Positions 6,169 through 6,248 of a stretch of DNA of 6,248 nucleotides are shown piece by piece. Below the pieces are notes generated by a model. It was not told where the DNA came from. It ran no database searches and was given only the letters and a program-made list of their open reading frames with translations. A program made the translations under genes and the position numbers. Every line of letters begins with the position of its first letter. Position 1 is the stretch's first letter. Source of the DNA: an uncultured Mediterraneibacter sp. (GTDB lineage: Bacteria; Bacillota; Clostridia; Lachnospirales; Lachnospiraceae); NCBI GenBank assembly GCA_934418295.1, contig CAKRWZ010000089.1:1-6248 (forward strand), in the 5' to 3' direction.

Positions 6169-6248
6169 GTCTAACCTATTTATTATGCACCCTCAAAACA
6201 GCATACAAAGAATTGATCCAACCTTTACACCTTCTCGTTCCACTATTA
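6169..6248 (-). other. End of an unidentified minus-strand gene or RNA transcript
   Basis: Something transcribed leftward from beyond the right edge must end at the terminator. Two readings compete. One is a protein gene whose last 17 codons run to a TGA at 6193-6195 (IVEREGVKVGSILCMLF), with the terminator 24 bases later; I do not recognise it. The other is the trailer of a stable-RNA operon: 6184-6205 forms a short stem TATGC/GCATA around a loop containing GTTTTGAGGG, which resembles hairpins I associate with rRNA operon spacers in Firmicutes. No rRNA or tRNA body is in the window, so this stays open. Confidence 0.3.

Noticed and set aside
6169..6248. 3' end of 16S rRNA (GGTTGGATCA resembles GGCTGGATCACCTCC)
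   Set aside because: The conserved CCTCC anti-Shine-Dalgarno bases are absent and the preceding bases do not match the 16S 3' helix; the likeness is limited to about ten bases.

Overview
The window looks like a chromosomal stretch of a low-GC Firmicute, most likely a gut Lachnospiraceae-type clostridium. The reasons are the codon and base composition, strong AGGAGG ribosome-binding sites, a small four-cysteine protein of the DUF6472 type, and an amidase with clostridial ChW repeats. No phage, transposon, CRISPR or biosynthetic cluster is visible.

All genes but one lie on the minus strand. From right to left: (1) the right edge (6169-6248) is the end of an unidentified minus-strand transcript, closed by a clear intrinsic terminator at 6137-6168. 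(2) A probable two-gene operon follows: a lipoprotein (5351-6043) and a 60-residue cysteine protein (5158-5340) whose ribosome-binding site overlaps the lipoprotein stop codon. Its start region carries a 32-bp tandem duplication, and its 3' end runs into a 14-bp tandem repeat array and a hairpin shared with the convergent neighbour. (3) The only plus-strand gene is a MATE-family efflux protein (3730-5070). (4) Divergent from it is a cell-wall amidase with three ChW repeats (2563-3585) but no signal peptide. (5) Directly behind the amidase lies a ketopantoate-reductase-family gene without its 5' third (1926-2546), probably a pseudogene. (6) An L-glyceraldehyde-3-phosphate reductase-type aldo/keto reductase (782-1774) follows, with its own promoter-like region containing a perfect palindrome. 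(7) At the left edge is the first 183 codons of a lipoprotein made of alternating IQWR/W/LV modules and collagen-like Gly-X-Y runs (549 to beyond base 1).

These are mostly independent housekeeping or accessory genes: envelope proteins (two lipoproteins, amidase), an exporter and a detoxifying reductase. I do not see a convincing new multi-gene system. The points most worth attention are the repeat-built lipoprotein at the left edge, the duplicated translation-start region, the 14-bp array that appears to have grown out of a gene's 3' end, the atypical amidase and the decapitated reductase.
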